This document shows positions 8,975 through 18,226 of a DNA stretch of 64,000 nt, one piece after another. The position numbers and the translations under genes are program-made. The notes beneath the pieces were generated by a model. It had not been told where the DNA came from. It did not search any database and saw only the letters and a list, made by a program, of their open reading frames with translations. Where the stretch lies: NCBI RefSeq assembly GCF_003352065.1, contig NZ_CP025803.1, positions 930,001-994,000 on the forward strand, in the 5' to 3' direction. This stretch comes from Sulfitobacter sp. SK011 (GTDB lineage Bacteria > Pseudomonadota > Alphaproteobacteria > Rhodobacterales > Rhodobacteraceae). The first letter of the stretch is position 1, and each line of letters opens with the position of its first letter.

Positions 8975-9510
8975 TTTTGGACGGCGGCCTACCGTCGGTA
9001 TTTCGCCGATTTATCGTCGGTGCGGTGTTGGTCATCTTGGTCGGCTGTACGGCCCCTGTGCAACATGTCGATGGTTACCGCGACACCAATGCGCTGATTG
9101 GCGCAACCTCGCGGTTTGATCTGAACCGGTTTGCGGGTGTCTGGACGGTGCGGGAGTATTTCCCCACCGAACGCGCGCTGACCGGATTTACCGTGATGCC
9201 GGGGGCGGGTGACACGTTTACCTGGACCGAAACGAGCGGCCAGCCATCCGGCGCATCCGGTGCTGAACAAAGTGCCACCTTGGGCACCATGATTGGGCAG
9301 GGGCGGTTCACGCTGGATTGGGATGATCACGCATACTGGGTGTTATGGGTGGACGAAGGCTTCCGTACCGCGGTGATCGGCACGCCCAACGGACGGTTCG
9401 GTTTCATCGCGGACCGCAGCCCTAAAGGCGGTGCTGACCGGATCAAGGCGGCGCGGGAGATTTTGGATTTCAATGGCTACGATGTGAGCCAACTACGGGT
9501 GCTAAAATGA
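8971..9510 (+). CDS. Lipocalin-like lipoprotein
   Basis: A 179-residue protein starting at a GTG (8971) that overlaps the BKACE stop. The N-terminus has a signal sequence with lipobox LVGC (lipidated Cys about residue 26). The mature part has the lipocalin signature order: DLNRFAGVWTVREYF (family GxW motif) near residues 50-64, then repeated beta-strands, with HAYWVLWVDEGFRTAVIGTP and FGFIADRS towards the end, as in Blc-type outer-membrane lipocalins. It is embedded between the two catabolic genes with 4-nt overlaps on both sides, so it must be co-expressed with carnitine catabolism; a role in ligand capture or envelope maintenance is inference only. Confidence 0.75.
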   Translation: MILDGGLPSVFRRFIVGAVLVILVGCTAPVQHVDGYRDTNALIGATSRFDLNRFAGVWTVREYFPTERALTGFTVMPGAGDTFTWTETSGQPSGASGAEQSATLGTMIGQGRFTLDWDDHAYWVLWVDEGFRTAVIGTPNGRFGFIADRSPKGGADRIKAAREILDFNGYDVSQLRVLK

Positions 9511-10979
9511 CGAAGACAGCAGCAATAATTGGTGGTGGCGTGATTGGAGGCGGGTGGGCCGCGCGGTTTGTGTTGAACGGCTGGAACGTCCGGGTGTTTG
9601 ACCCGGACCCGGAAGCAAAACGCAAGATTGCCGAAGTGATGGGCAACGCGCGCAGGTCGTTGCCGGGGCTGACCGATGTGGCGCTGCCCGACGAGGGCGA
9701 GATCAGCTTTCATGGTTCCATTCAGGAAGCGGTTCAGGGGGCAAGCTGGATTCAGGAAAGCGTGCCAGAGCGGCTGGACATCAAGCACAAGACCTTTGGC
9801 GCAATCCAGCAGGCCTGTGACCCAGAGGCGGTGATTGGTTCGTCCACTTCGGGGTTTAAACCCAGCCAGTTGCAGGAAGGCATGGCGCGCCCCGATCAGA
9901 TCATGGTCGCGCATCCGTTTAACCCGGTTTACCTGTTGCCGCTGGTTGAACTGGTCCCGCGCGAGGGGTTTGACGGGCCGCTGATTGACCGCGCCAAGAA
10001 CATATTCGCGTCACTGGGCATGTACGCCCTCCACCTGAAAAAAGAGATCGACGCCCATGTGGCGGATCGGTTCCTTGAGGCGGTCTGGCGTGAAGCCTTG
10101 TGGCTGGTCAAAGACGGCATCGCCACTACCGAGGAAATCGACAACGCGATCCGCTATGGTTTTGGCATCCGCTGGGCGCAGATGGGGCTTTTTGAAACCT
10201 ACCGCGTGGCGGGGGGCGAGGCAGGCATGAAACATTTCATGGCGCAGTTTGGCCCCTGTTTGCAGTGGCCGTGGACCAAATTGATGGATGTGCCGGAGTT
10301 TACCGATGAATTGGTGGACCTGATTGCAGGTCAGTCGGATGCGCAATCAGGGCATCATTCGATCCGCGAATTGGAACGTATCCGCGACAACAATCTGGTG
10401 ACGATGATGCGGGGGCTGAAAGCGCAGGATTGGGGCGCGGGGGCGTTGCTGAACATTCAGGAGAAAATGATGCGCCATGGCACGGCGTTGGGCGCAGTCG
10501 CGGACGACCTGAGTGCGGATGAACCTGTGTTGACCGCCCACCGCACCGTGCCGCTGGATTGGACGGATTATAACGGACACATGACCGAAGCGCGGTATCT
10601 GCATGCCTTCGCTGATGCAACGGACAGGTTCATGGAGATCATCGGCTGCGATGCGGCCTATATTTCCAGTGGTGGCAGCTATTTCACGGCCGAAACCCAC
10701 ATTCGCCATCTGGACGAAGTGCACGCAGGTGCTGTCATCACCATCACCACCCGCGTGATCGAGGGCGCGGGCAAAAAGATGCACCTGTGGCACGAGATGC
10801 GCGAAGGGGAGCGGATGCTGGCGACGGGTGAGCATTTTCTGCTGCATGTGTCGCTGGAGACCCGCAAGCCATCAACACCCAGTTCGGCGATTGAGGCTGC
10901 ATTGGGACGGTTTGCGGCGGGCCATGGCCGGTTGCCGAAACCAATTGGGCTTGGTCGTGCCATCGGTGCGCCACGGTGA
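9507..10979 (+). CDS. L-carnitine 3-dehydrogenase fused to betainyl-CoA thioesterase
   Basis: A 490-residue fusion. Residues 1 to about 320 are a 3-hydroxyacyl-CoA-dehydrogenase-type NAD enzyme (IIGGGVIGGGWAARF Rossmann loop, ESVPERLDIK, AHPFNPVYLLPLVELVP, and EAVWREALWLVKDGIAT in the dimer domain). Residues about 345-490 are a hotdog thioesterase (DWTDYNGHMTEARYL active-site strand-helix). Dehydrogenase oxidises L-carnitine to 3-dehydrocarnitine; the thioesterase would hydrolyse betainyl-CoA made by the neighbouring BKACE, releasing glycine betaine. So this protein does steps one and three of the pathway. The fusion is known in rhizobia and relatives. ATGA overlap with the preceding gene and GTGA overlap with the next one support one transcript. 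Confidence 0.9.
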   Translation: MTKTAAIIGGGVIGGGWAARFVLNGWNVRVFDPDPEAKRKIAEVMGNARRSLPGLTDVALPDEGEISFHGSIQEAVQGASWIQESVPERLDIKHKTFGAIQQACDPEAVIGSSTSGFKPSQLQEGMARPDQIMVAHPFNPVYLLPLVELVPREGFDGPLIDRAKNIFASLGMYALHLKKEIDAHVADRFLEAVWREALWLVKDGIATTEEIDNAIRYGFGIRWAQMGLFETYRVAGGEAGMKHFMAQFGPCLQWPWTKLMDVPEFTDELVDLIAGQSDAQSGHHSIRELERIRDNNLVTMMRGLKAQDWGAGALLNIQEKMMRHGTALGAVADDLSADEPVLTAHRTVPLDWTDYNGHMTEARYLHAFADATDRFMEIIGCDAAYISSGGSYFTAETHIRHLDEVHAGAVITITTRVIEGAGKKMHLWHEMREGERMLATGEHFLLHVSLETRKPSTPSSAIEAALGRFAAGHGRLPKPIGLGRAIGAPR

Positions 10980-11722
10980 AGCGGTGTTTAATTACGGCGG
11001 GGGCCTCCGGTATCGGGCGCGCCATGGCCGAAGGGTTTGACGCCGCAGGTTTTGAGGTGTGGGTGACGGACGTGGACGCCACCGCGCTGGCGGCCTGTCC
11101 TGATCACTGGCATGCGGAGCGGGCAAATGCGGCAGACGAGGCGGACATGCGGGCGGTGTTTGCACAGCTTGATGGCCTCGATGTGCTGTGCGCAAATGCG
11201 GGTATTGCGGGGCCAACGGCATTGGTCGAAGATGTGGCGCTGGACGATTGGCGCGCCTGTGTCAGCGTCAATCTGGAGGGGGCCTTTCTGGCGGCGAAAT
11301 ATGCAGCCCCTTTGATGAAAAAAGCCCGCAGCGGTTCTATCGTGGTCACCTCGTCCACTGCGGGTCTTTTTGGCTATCCGAACCGCGCGCCATATGCGGC
11401 GGCAAAATGGGGCATGATCGGGCTGATGAAGACGCTGGCGATGGAGCTGGGACCGTTTGGCATTCGCGCCAATGCGATTTGTCCGGGTGCGGTCGAGGGG
11501 CCGCGCATGGAAGGCGTCTTGGCACGCGAAGCCGCAGCCAAGGGCATGACCCGCGATCAAGTTTATGACGGCTACGCGGTCGGCACGTCGATGCGGTCAT
11601 TCGTTGAGGCCCGCGATATTGCGAATATGGCGGTGTTTCTGGGCTCGGACGCGGCGCGGTTGGTGTCAGGGCAGGTGATCGCCGTTGATGGGCATACGGA
11701 GAACCCTGATCCAAAGGTCTGA
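10976..11722 (+). CDS. Short-chain dehydrogenase/reductase
   Basis: A 248-residue classical SDR: cofactor loop TAGASGIG at the N-terminus, NAG at about 75-77, catalytic Ser in IVVTSSTAG, and YAAAK (Tyr-Lys pair) near residue 140. The C-terminal SGQVIAVDGH is typical. GTG start at 10976 overlaps the carnitine dehydrogenase stop. Being last in the carnitine operon, it may act on a carnitine-derived or related hydroxy compound such as 3-hydroxybutyrate/acetoacetate, but nothing in the sequence fixes the substrate. Confidence 0.85.
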   Translation: MKRCLITAGASGIGRAMAEGFDAAGFEVWVTDVDATALAACPDHWHAERANAADEADMRAVFAQLDGLDVLCANAGIAGPTALVEDVALDDWRACVSVNLEGAFLAAKYAAPLMKKARSGSIVVTSSTAGLFGYPNRAPYAAAKWGMIGLMKTLAMELGPFGIRANAICPGAVEGPRMEGVLAREAAAKGMTRDQVYDGYAVGTSMRSFVEARDIANMAVFLGSDAARLVSGQVIAVDGHTENPDPKV

Positions 11723-11724
11723 CC

Positions 11725-12585
11725 CTAACGGATCAAGGCGCGCATGTCGGTGAGGAAATCGGGAAAGTCACGGGCGGTGCGTTGGGCCTCGCGCACCAGC
11801 AAATCAAAATCGCCGGTGAAGGTCTCAATCCGTTGGCTGTCGCGAAAAGCCATGTAATGGCCGCCCGTATAAAGCACAGCCAGCAGCGGGCCAAAAATGG
11901 TGATAGGTGCGGAGTAGAGACGGCGGGCGTCAAACTGATAGATGCGCAGCCGCGGGTACAATGCGCGTGAGAGCGTGATCAGCTGATCGGTCTGCGCCAG
12001 CCGGATCGCGGCCGTCAGCCCGGTGTAATACCCGGTGGCGCGCACAAAGCTTTCAACCTCGTAAAGCGGCATCGCGATTTCATATTCGGAGCGGGAATTG
12101 TGCATCCATTCCTGCCGGTCCCGTGACGCGTTGATGGCCTGTTGTGTGGTGCGCCCCATATGCGGCCCGTATTCCCATGCGAGCATCGCATCGGTTTTCA
12201 ACATGTCGGGCAGGGTGGCGGGCACATGCCGGATTTTGTAGCCAAGCGCCTCGCGGTGCCAATCAAAGATCTGTTCATCCACATGCGCGCGGGGTGCCTG
12301 CGACACTTCAAAGCTGTTGGACAACAGATCAGCTGCGGATTCAGGTCGGTCCGACAAGCCCAGCAACCAGTCGCTTGAGACACCCAAAGCGCTGGCACAG
12401 GCCCCGATCAAATGGGCGCTGGGCAGGCGTGCTCCGTCATCGGTCAATGCCTGTGACAGGGTTGACCGATCTGCCTGAATGGCGCGCGCCAGACCGCTTT
12501 GGCTGGTGTTGGTCTGTTTCATCGCCACGGCCAACCGCTGACGGAATCGGGTTGCGCGTTCAATTTTGGTCATCATATTCGGCAT
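11725..12585 (-). CDS. XRE-family transcriptional regulator
   Basis: About 286 residues with an N-terminal lambda-repressor-like HTH (TSQSGLARAIQADRSTLSQAL, about 25-45, then PSAHLIGACASALGVSSDWLLG) and a long C-terminal domain I do not recognise, which contains many aromatic residues and could bind a ligand. It converges on the carnitine operon, ending 2 nt after the SDR stop. Start: three candidate methionines lie within 15 nt; the first (12585) is used, with 12576 and 12573 as alternatives, and none has a clear Shine-Dalgarno. Control of the adjacent operon is possible but unproven. Confidence 0.72.
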   Translation of the reverse strand: MPNMMTKIERATRFRQRLAVAMKQTNTSQSGLARAIQADRSTLSQALTDDGARLPSAHLIGACASALGVSSDWLLGLSDRPESAADLLSNSFEVSQAPRAHVDEQIFDWHREALGYKIRHVPATLPDMLKTDAMLAWEYGPHMGRTTQQAINASRDRQEWMHNSRSEYEIAMPLYEVESFVRATGYYTGLTAAIRLAQTDQLITLSRALYPRLRIYQFDARRLYSAPITIFGPLLAVLYTGGHYMAFRDSQRIETFTGDFDLLVREAQRTARDFPDFLTDMRALIR

Positions 12586-12696
12586 TCGGTGACAAATATC
12601 ACAGATGGCGATCAATGTTAACTATTATCGGAATGGTTAGCACGGGGTTCAGCGCGATATCACAAACGCGTTACTGACGTCCACGCAAGGCCATTG

Positions 12697-13647
12697 ATGA
12701 ATACCCCGCCGACCCTTTTTCCGAACGCCGACAAACAGAAATCTTCTGTCAGACGTGGAACATCAGGGTGGGACTGGCCAACGCTTTGTTTGTTTGCCGG
12801 GTGTTTGGCGGTCTGGGCGACGGCACTTTGCCTGCCAGACGGCTGGGCGGGCCTCAGCTTTGGTTTGCTGGTATTTGCTTTGCCTCTGCATTCATCTCTG
12901 AGCCATGAGATTCTGCACGGGCATCCTTTTCGCTCAGAGCGGGCCTCGACCGCGCTGGGCCTGATCCAGCCGGGATTGTTTGTGCCGTATCTGAGGTTCA
13001 AGCGCCTGCACCTCGCGCATCACAATGATGCCAACCTGACCGACCCCTATGATGATCCTGAGACCAATTATCTGGACCCGGGCGTTTGGGCGAAATTGCC
13101 GCGCCCGGTGCAGGTTCTGCTGACAGTGAACAACACTCTTTTGGGGCGCATGGTTCTGGGGCCGCTGATTGGAATGGTGAATTTCATCCGCGCCGACCTT
13201 GGGATGATTGCCGCGGGGGACAGGCGGGTGGCGCTGGATTGGCTGATCCATCTGCCCGGCGTGATCGGGGTCTTGTGGGTGGTGTCGCTGTCGGCAGTGC
13301 CTATCTGGGTCTATCTGAGCGCCTGTTATGTCGCTTTGTCGATCCTCAAGATACGCACCTTTCTGGAACACCAGGCCCATGTGCGCGCATCGGGTCGCAG
13401 CGTGGTGGTCGAGGACCGGGGTCTGTTGGCGCTTTTGTTTCTGAACAACAATTTCCACGTGGTGCATCACATGCATCCAACCGTTTCATGGTACCGTTTG
13501 CCGGCGCTCTACCGCGCCCATAGATCGCGGTATCTGCGCCGCAACGATGGCTATGTGTATCGGTCCTATGCGCAGGTGTTTCGCCAGTTTCTGTTCAGAC
13601 GCAAAGACCCTGTTGCACATCCGCTCTGGCAGCCGCGCGCGGATTAG
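12697..13647 (+). CDS. Membrane fatty acid desaturase
   Basis: About 316 residues with four hydrophobic membrane segments and the three di-iron histidine boxes of membrane desaturases: HEILHGH (near residue 75), HLAHH (near 110) and HVVHHMHP (near 265). The enzyme likely introduces a double bond or related oxidation into an acyl chain at the cytoplasmic membrane. A TTG directly precedes the ATG at 12697; the ATG is preferred. It is 14 nt upstream of the EamA transporter gene, so the two are probably co-transcribed. The exact substrate is not readable. Confidence 0.83.
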   Translation: MNTPPTLFPNADKQKSSVRRGTSGWDWPTLCLFAGCLAVWATALCLPDGWAGLSFGLLVFALPLHSSLSHEILHGHPFRSERASTALGLIQPGLFVPYLRFKRLHLAHHNDANLTDPYDDPETNYLDPGVWAKLPRPVQVLLTVNNTLLGRMVLGPLIGMVNFIRADLGMIAAGDRRVALDWLIHLPGVIGVLWVVSLSAVPIWVYLSACYVALSILKIRTFLEHQAHVRASGRSVVVEDRGLLALLFLNNNFHVVHHMHPTVSWYRLPALYRAHRSRYLRRNDGYVYRSYAQVFRQFLFRRKDPVAHPLWQPRAD

Positions 13648-13661
13648 CGGTATGGGAAGGG

Positions 13662-14579
13662 ATGAACAGTCTCATTCCTGATCTCTGGATCATCGTCAGC
13701 ATTGCCGCCGCGGTCTTTCAGACCGGTCGTTTCATGTTGCAAAAGCATCTGTCGACAGCAACGCTGTCCGCCGCCGGGGCCACCTTTTCCCGGTTTATCT
13801 ATTCCGCTCCGTTCATCCTTGGTCTGCTGGCTGTCTACTTGGTGATCTCTGGCAAGCCGATGCCAGCACTCAATCTGAATTTCTGGGTTTACGGCCTGTT
13901 TGGAGCGACCGCACAGATCACGGCAACGGTCTGTGTGGTGCTGCTGTTCAAACAACGCAATTTCGCGGTTGGTATAACGTTCAAGAAAACCGAAGTGATC
14001 CAGACCGTCCTGATGGGCTGGATCGTGCTGGGCGAAGGCGTGACGATGCTTGGTTTTGCCGCGATCGCCCTTGGCATTGTGGGATTGCTGTTGCTGTCCG
14101 GGGGCGAGGACGCGCAGGGCTGGCACATGGGGCAGGTGAACAAACGGGCGGCCGCCCTTGGGATTGCGTCCGGGTTCTTGTTCTCGATCTCGGCAGTGAC
14201 CTACCGGGGCGCGAGCCTGACGCTCATCGAAGATGATCCGATCTTGCGTGCCACCATCACATTGGCCGCTGTGGTTGTGATGCAAACGCTGATCATGATG
14301 GTCTGGCTGCGGCTTCGTGAACCGGGCCAGATGCGCGCGGTCTGGTCTGCGCGGCGTGTTGCCGTGTGGATCGGGCTGACCTCGATGGGCGGCAGCCTGT
14401 GCTGGTTCATCGCGTTCACCTTGCAGAACGCAGCCTATGTCAAGGCGCTGGGCCAGGTGGAGTTGATCCTGAGCGTCGCGGCCTCAACCTTGTTCTTTCA
14501 CGAACGCATTACGGGGCGTGAATGGGCGGGGATGGCAGTGCTGGCGGCCTCCATCCTCATGCTCGTGCTGGTGATCTGA
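13662..14579 (+). CDS. EamA (DMT superfamily) permease
   Basis: A 305-residue protein with ten predicted membrane segments in two five-helix repeats, each EamA-like (VFQTGRFMLQKHLS in the first repeat; ALGQVELILSVAASTLFFHERITGREWAGM in the last helices, with the typical FHERIT signature). It should be an inner-membrane metabolite exporter; the substrate is unknown. It follows the desaturase after 14 nt and converges with the phosphate transporter gene 16 nt downstream. Confidence 0.82.
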   Translation: MNSLIPDLWIIVSIAAAVFQTGRFMLQKHLSTATLSAAGATFSRFIYSAPFILGLLAVYLVISGKPMPALNLNFWVYGLFGATAQITATVCVVLLFKQRNFAVGITFKKTEVIQTVLMGWIVLGEGVTMLGFAAIALGIVGLLLLSGGEDAQGWHMGQVNKRAAALGIASGFLFSISAVTYRGASLTLIEDDPILRATITLAAVVVMQTLIMMVWLRLREPGQMRAVWSARRVAVWIGLTSMGGSLCWFIAFTLQNAAYVKALGQVELILSVAASTLFFHERITGREWAGMAVLAASILMLVLVI

Positions 14580-14595
14580 TACGGACATCCGAGTC

Positions 14596-16077
14596 TCAAT
14601 TCGCTATGGCGTTGAGCACCCAAAACACCAGTGCAGACATTGTTGCGGCGGCGGGCACCGTGATCACCCAAGCCGCAACAATGGTCATGAAATGCGAGCG
14701 GCGCACCAGTTTGCGGCGGCGGCGTTCTTCGGGGGCGATGCGCTTGACGGTCCCGGCCTGCACATCCGGGCGGCGCAACCGCCGTTCCATATGCCATTCG
14801 CGGTAAAAGCCCACGCCAAAGACGCCGCCCACCGCGATATGGGTTGAGCTGACGGGCAGGCCCAGCCAGCTGGCGACAATCACCGTGATTGCCGCCGACA
14901 AGGCCACACAATAGGCCCGCATTGGATTGAGCTTGGTGATCTGGCTGCCGACCATGCGGATCAGTTTGGGACCAAAAAGAAACAGCCCGAATGAGATACC
15001 AAAGGCCCCGATGACCATGACCCAAAGCGGGATCACCACCTTGGCCTCGGACACCCCGAACTCTGTTGCATGCACAATCGCGGCCAATGGTCCCACGGCG
15101 TTGGCCACATCATTGGCCCCATGCGCAAAGCTGAGCAGGGCAGCAGAGAACACCAAAGGCAGACCAAAGAGCAACTTGACCGACTTATTGCGGTTTTCCA
15201 TGCCTTCGGATTTGCGCCGGATCATCGGTGTCGATATCGCAAAGGCCAGGGCCCCGACAACAGCGCCAATCAGCAGCGCTGTAGGCATGTCAACGTCGAT
15301 CACCTTCTTAAGGCCTTTAAGCGCCAGATAGACGGCAAAAACCCCGGCCATAATGCCCACCAGCACGGGGACCCAAATGCGTGCCGCGGCGATCTTGTCG
15401 TGTTGATAGATGATGCGTGCCTTGATGAATGCCAAAAACAAAGCGGCGACACCACCGCCCAGCACCGGCGAAATGACCCAGCTTGCCGCAATCAGGCTCA
15501 TGGACGACCAGTTGACCGCGCCAAGGCCCGCAGCGGCAATACCAGCCCCCATGACCCCGCCCACAACAGAATGTGTGGTAGACACCGGCGCGCCGACCCA
15601 TGTCGCCAGATTGACCCACAAAGCAGACGAGATCAGCGCCGCCATCATCGCCCAGACAAAGACTTTGGTATCCGCGATCGAGGCTGGATCAATGATGCCC
15701 TTGGAAATGGTCGAGACAACGTCGCCGCCGGCCAAAAGTGCCCCGGCACTTTCGCACAGGGCGGCAATCAGGATCGCACCGCCCATGGTCAGCGCGTTGG
15801 CCCCCACCGCCGGCCCCATGTTGTTGGCCACATCATTGGCACCGATGTTCACGGCCATGTAGGCCCCGAAAATCGCTGCCACAACAACGACAAAACTTAC
15901 CGGCGTTTGGCCAAAGAAAACGGCCGCAGCAACACCGGCCAGCACCATGAACGCAAGCGCAATGCCCATGCCGACCATCGGGCGTCCGACATAGGCGGTG
16001 GCCAGTTCAACCTGACTGATGCGGTTAAGGTCTGTGTCCAGCGTTTTCCACTGGCTGCCCTGCGGTGTGTTGGCCAT
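14596..16077 (-). CDS. pit: Inorganic phosphate transporter, PiT family
   Basis: A 493-residue membrane protein with about 10-12 membrane segments and the duplicated PiT signature GANDVAN: NIGANDVANNMGPAVGA in the N-terminal half and AHGANDVANAVGPLAA in the C-terminal half. A central hydrophilic loop separates them. PiT carriers take up divalent-metal phosphate with protons (or sodium). A NUDIX gene lies 114 nt upstream in the same direction. No Pho box was recognised. Confidence 0.92.
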   Translation of the reverse strand: MANTPQGSQWKTLDTDLNRISQVELATAYVGRPMVGMGIALAFMVLAGVAAAVFFGQTPVSFVVVVAAIFGAYMAVNIGANDVANNMGPAVGANALTMGGAILIAALCESAGALLAGGDVVSTISKGIIDPASIADTKVFVWAMMAALISSALWVNLATWVGAPVSTTHSVVGGVMGAGIAAAGLGAVNWSSMSLIAASWVISPVLGGGVAALFLAFIKARIIYQHDKIAAARIWVPVLVGIMAGVFAVYLALKGLKKVIDVDMPTALLIGAVVGALAFAISTPMIRRKSEGMENRNKSVKLLFGLPLVFSAALLSFAHGANDVANAVGPLAAIVHATEFGVSEAKVVIPLWVMVIGAFGISFGLFLFGPKLIRMVGSQITKLNPMRAYCVALSAAITVIVASWLGLPVSSTHIAVGGVFGVGFYREWHMERRLRRPDVQAGTVKRIAPEERRRRKLVRRSHFMTIVAAWVITVPAAATMSALVFWVLNAIAN

Positions 16078-16191
16078 GCCCAGTTATCCCCCCGGAAACA
16101 AATTTGGTCGCGGATGAGGTGACATAGACCGCGTGCCCGTGCAAGCGCGTCATTGCAGGTCTGTTACAAAATGGTGACGTTCAACAGGGGG

Positions 16192-16650
16192 CTAAAGAGC
16201 CCGCAAAATCGCCTTGAGGTCAGGCTCGTCCACCAGGTTTGCGGCCTCTTGCGGGGCAAACCATGCGCGTTTTCGCAGGTTCGAATCTGGATATTCCTCG
16301 CTCAGGTTGCGCACGCGGGTCAGATATACCCGCGCCTCAACCGGCACGGTCAGGCCTTCGCCGAGACGTTTGTCGTATGCGTAAAGGCCGACCGGTACCG
16401 ATTCAATATCGGCCTGTTTGACACCGGCTTCTTCCCAGGCTTCCTGCAAAGCCGCACCGGGCCCGTCGAGCCCGTCAATTGGCCAGCCCTTGGGCACGAT
16501 CCAGCGTCCGGTATCCCGACTTGTGATCAGCAAAACACGTTTTCCTTCGTCCGTATCACGGTAACAAAGTGCGGCAACCTGCACCCGTTTGGGTCGGCGC
16601 AATATCGGCATGAACATATCTGCCCATGCGCGTTTAAAGACGTGCATCAT
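16192..16650 (-). CDS. NUDIX hydrolase
   Basis: A 152-residue NUDIX protein. The hydrolase box starts at GWPIDGLDG and continues as AALQEAWEEAGV, giving the G-x5-E-x7-xE-x-EE-x-G pattern with the metal-binding glutamates present. The N-terminus (RVQVAALCYR, VLLITSRDTGRWIVPKGWP) resembles diphosphoinositol/diadenosine polyphosphate hydrolases (DIPP/ApnA type). It lies upstream of the PiT gene in the same direction, which fits a phosphate-compound role, but the substrate is inferred. Confidence 0.85.
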   Translation of the reverse strand: MMHVFKRAWADMFMPILRRPKRVQVAALCYRDTDEGKRVLLITSRDTGRWIVPKGWPIDGLDGPGAALQEAWEEAGVKQADIESVPVGLYAYDKRLGEGLTVPVEARVYLTRVRNLSEEYPDSNLRKRAWFAPQEAANLVDEPDLKAILRAL

Positions 16651-16802
16651 TATGAGTATCCAGAGTGCCTCAGGTTTTGTTTATTATTCTTAACGCCTGT
16701 GTATAACTTAATTCCCAATTGAAATCAAATTGTTGAACTGGTCTTGCGCTGCGCGATCTGCCGTATCACTCTTGATCTGTCAGAAAAGGGGTAAGAGGCA
16801 TA

Positions 16803-18224
16803 ATGAACAAAACCACGAGCGGCGCGGATATTGGCGTCTATGGGTTGGGGACGATGGGCTCCGCTTTGGCACTCAATCTGGCAGATCACGGATTTGATGT
16901 GGCGGTTTGCAACCGAGAGAGCGATTGGGTTGCCGCGTTCATCGACGAAGCGGGGCCCTTGGCAAAAAAACTGACCGGCACCCAGACGCTTGAGGACTTT
17001 GTCAAAGCCATCGCACAACCGCGCAGCATCTTGTTCATGATCCCCTCAGGTGCACCGATGGATGCGATGATTGAGGCGATCACCCCCTTGTTGAGCGAGG
17101 GTGACACGATCATTGACGGCGGCAACGCTGATTTCAACGCAACGCGCCGCCGGTCCGCTGCAATGGCGGAATTGGGATTGCACTTTGTTGGAATGGGCGT
17201 GTCCGGGGGCGAAGAAGGCGCACGCCACGGGCCGTCCCTGATGGTGGGCGGGTCCGACCATTCGTGGCAGCAACTGCGACCGATGGTTGAGGCGATTGCG
17301 GCCAGATTTGAGGACGATCCTTGCGTGGCGCATCTGGGGCCGGACGGTGCCGGGCATTTCGTAAAGACTGTGCACAACGGCATTGAATACGCCGATATGC
17401 AAATGATCGCAGAGGTTTACGGGTTGCTGCGGGATGCAGGCGGGCAGCGGGCCGAGCAGATCGGGGCGCTCTTTGAGCGGTGGCAAGAGGGGCCGTTATC
17501 TTCGTATCTGATTGAGGTGTCCGCGGCGGCGCTGCAATCGACGGACAGCAGGACCGGCAAGCCGATGGTTGATGTGATCCGCGATCAGGCCGGACAAAAG
17601 GGCACAGGACGCTGGACGTTGATCGAAGCCTTGAAGATGGGACAATCAGCCAGCACCATTGAGGCTGCGGTGGGCGCACGCGGGTGGTCGTCTGAAAAAG
17701 ACACCCGCTTGATGGCCGAACCGCTGTTGGCGGCAGGGGTGCAGGACGTGGATATGCCCGGCGATGAAGATCTGGAAATGGCACTGCTGGCGGGGCGCAT
17801 TCTGGCCCATGCGCAGGGGTTTCGCATCTTGTCGGCGGCCTCCGAGGAATTTGAATGGTCGCTCGACATGGCGCGGATATCCGAGATCTGGCGGGCCGGG
17901 TGCATCATTCGTTCAGCGTTGTTGGATGAGTTTGCGGATGCGTTTCGCAGCGATTTGCCTGCCGGTCACCTCATCCTCGCGCCTGCGATGCGTATGCGAT
18001 TGGCAGACAGCATCGGTGCCCTGCGCCGGGTTTTTGCGGCGGGCGTTTCATTGGGTGTCGCCCTGCCCGCGCTGTCGGCATCATTGGCATGGTACGACAC
18101 AATGCGCCGGGGACGTGGCACCGCCAACCTTATTCAGGCACAGCGTGATTTCTTTGGGGCGCATGGGTTTGAACGGTTGGACGAAGAGGGCAAGTTTCAC
18201 GGTGACTGGAACGCGTTGCCCTGA
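16803..18224 (+). CDS. gnd: 6-phosphogluconate dehydrogenase (decarboxylating)
   Basis: A 473-residue enzyme of the oxidative pentose phosphate pathway, oxidising and decarboxylating 6-phosphogluconate to ribulose 5-phosphate. N-terminal Rossmann loop VYGLGTMGSALALNLAD; substrate loop MGVSGGEEGARHGPSLMVGG; catalytic lysine/asparagine region KTVHNGIEYADMQ; family signature DQAGQKGTGRW. Length matches the long (NADP-type) form. ATG at 16803 has an AGGGG-like Shine-Dalgarno. It converges with truA two nucleotides downstream. Confidence 0.95.
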   Translation: MNKTTSGADIGVYGLGTMGSALALNLADHGFDVAVCNRESDWVAAFIDEAGPLAKKLTGTQTLEDFVKAIAQPRSILFMIPSGAPMDAMIEAITPLLSEGDTIIDGGNADFNATRRRSAAMAELGLHFVGMGVSGGEEGARHGPSLMVGGSDHSWQQLRPMVEAIAARFEDDPCVAHLGPDGAGHFVKTVHNGIEYADMQMIAEVYGLLRDAGGQRAEQIGALFERWQEGPLSSYLIEVSAAALQSTDSRTGKPMVDVIRDQAGQKGTGRWTLIEALKMGQSASTIEAAVGARGWSSEKDTRLMAEPLLAAGVQDVDMPGDEDLEMALLAGRILAHAQGFRILSAASEEFEWSLDMARISEIWRAGCIIRSALLDEFADAFRSDLPAGHLILAPAMRMRLADSIGALRRVFAAGVSLGVALPALSASLAWYDTMRRGRGTANLIQAQRDFFGAHGFERLDEEGKFHGDWNALP

Positions 18225-18226
18225 TC

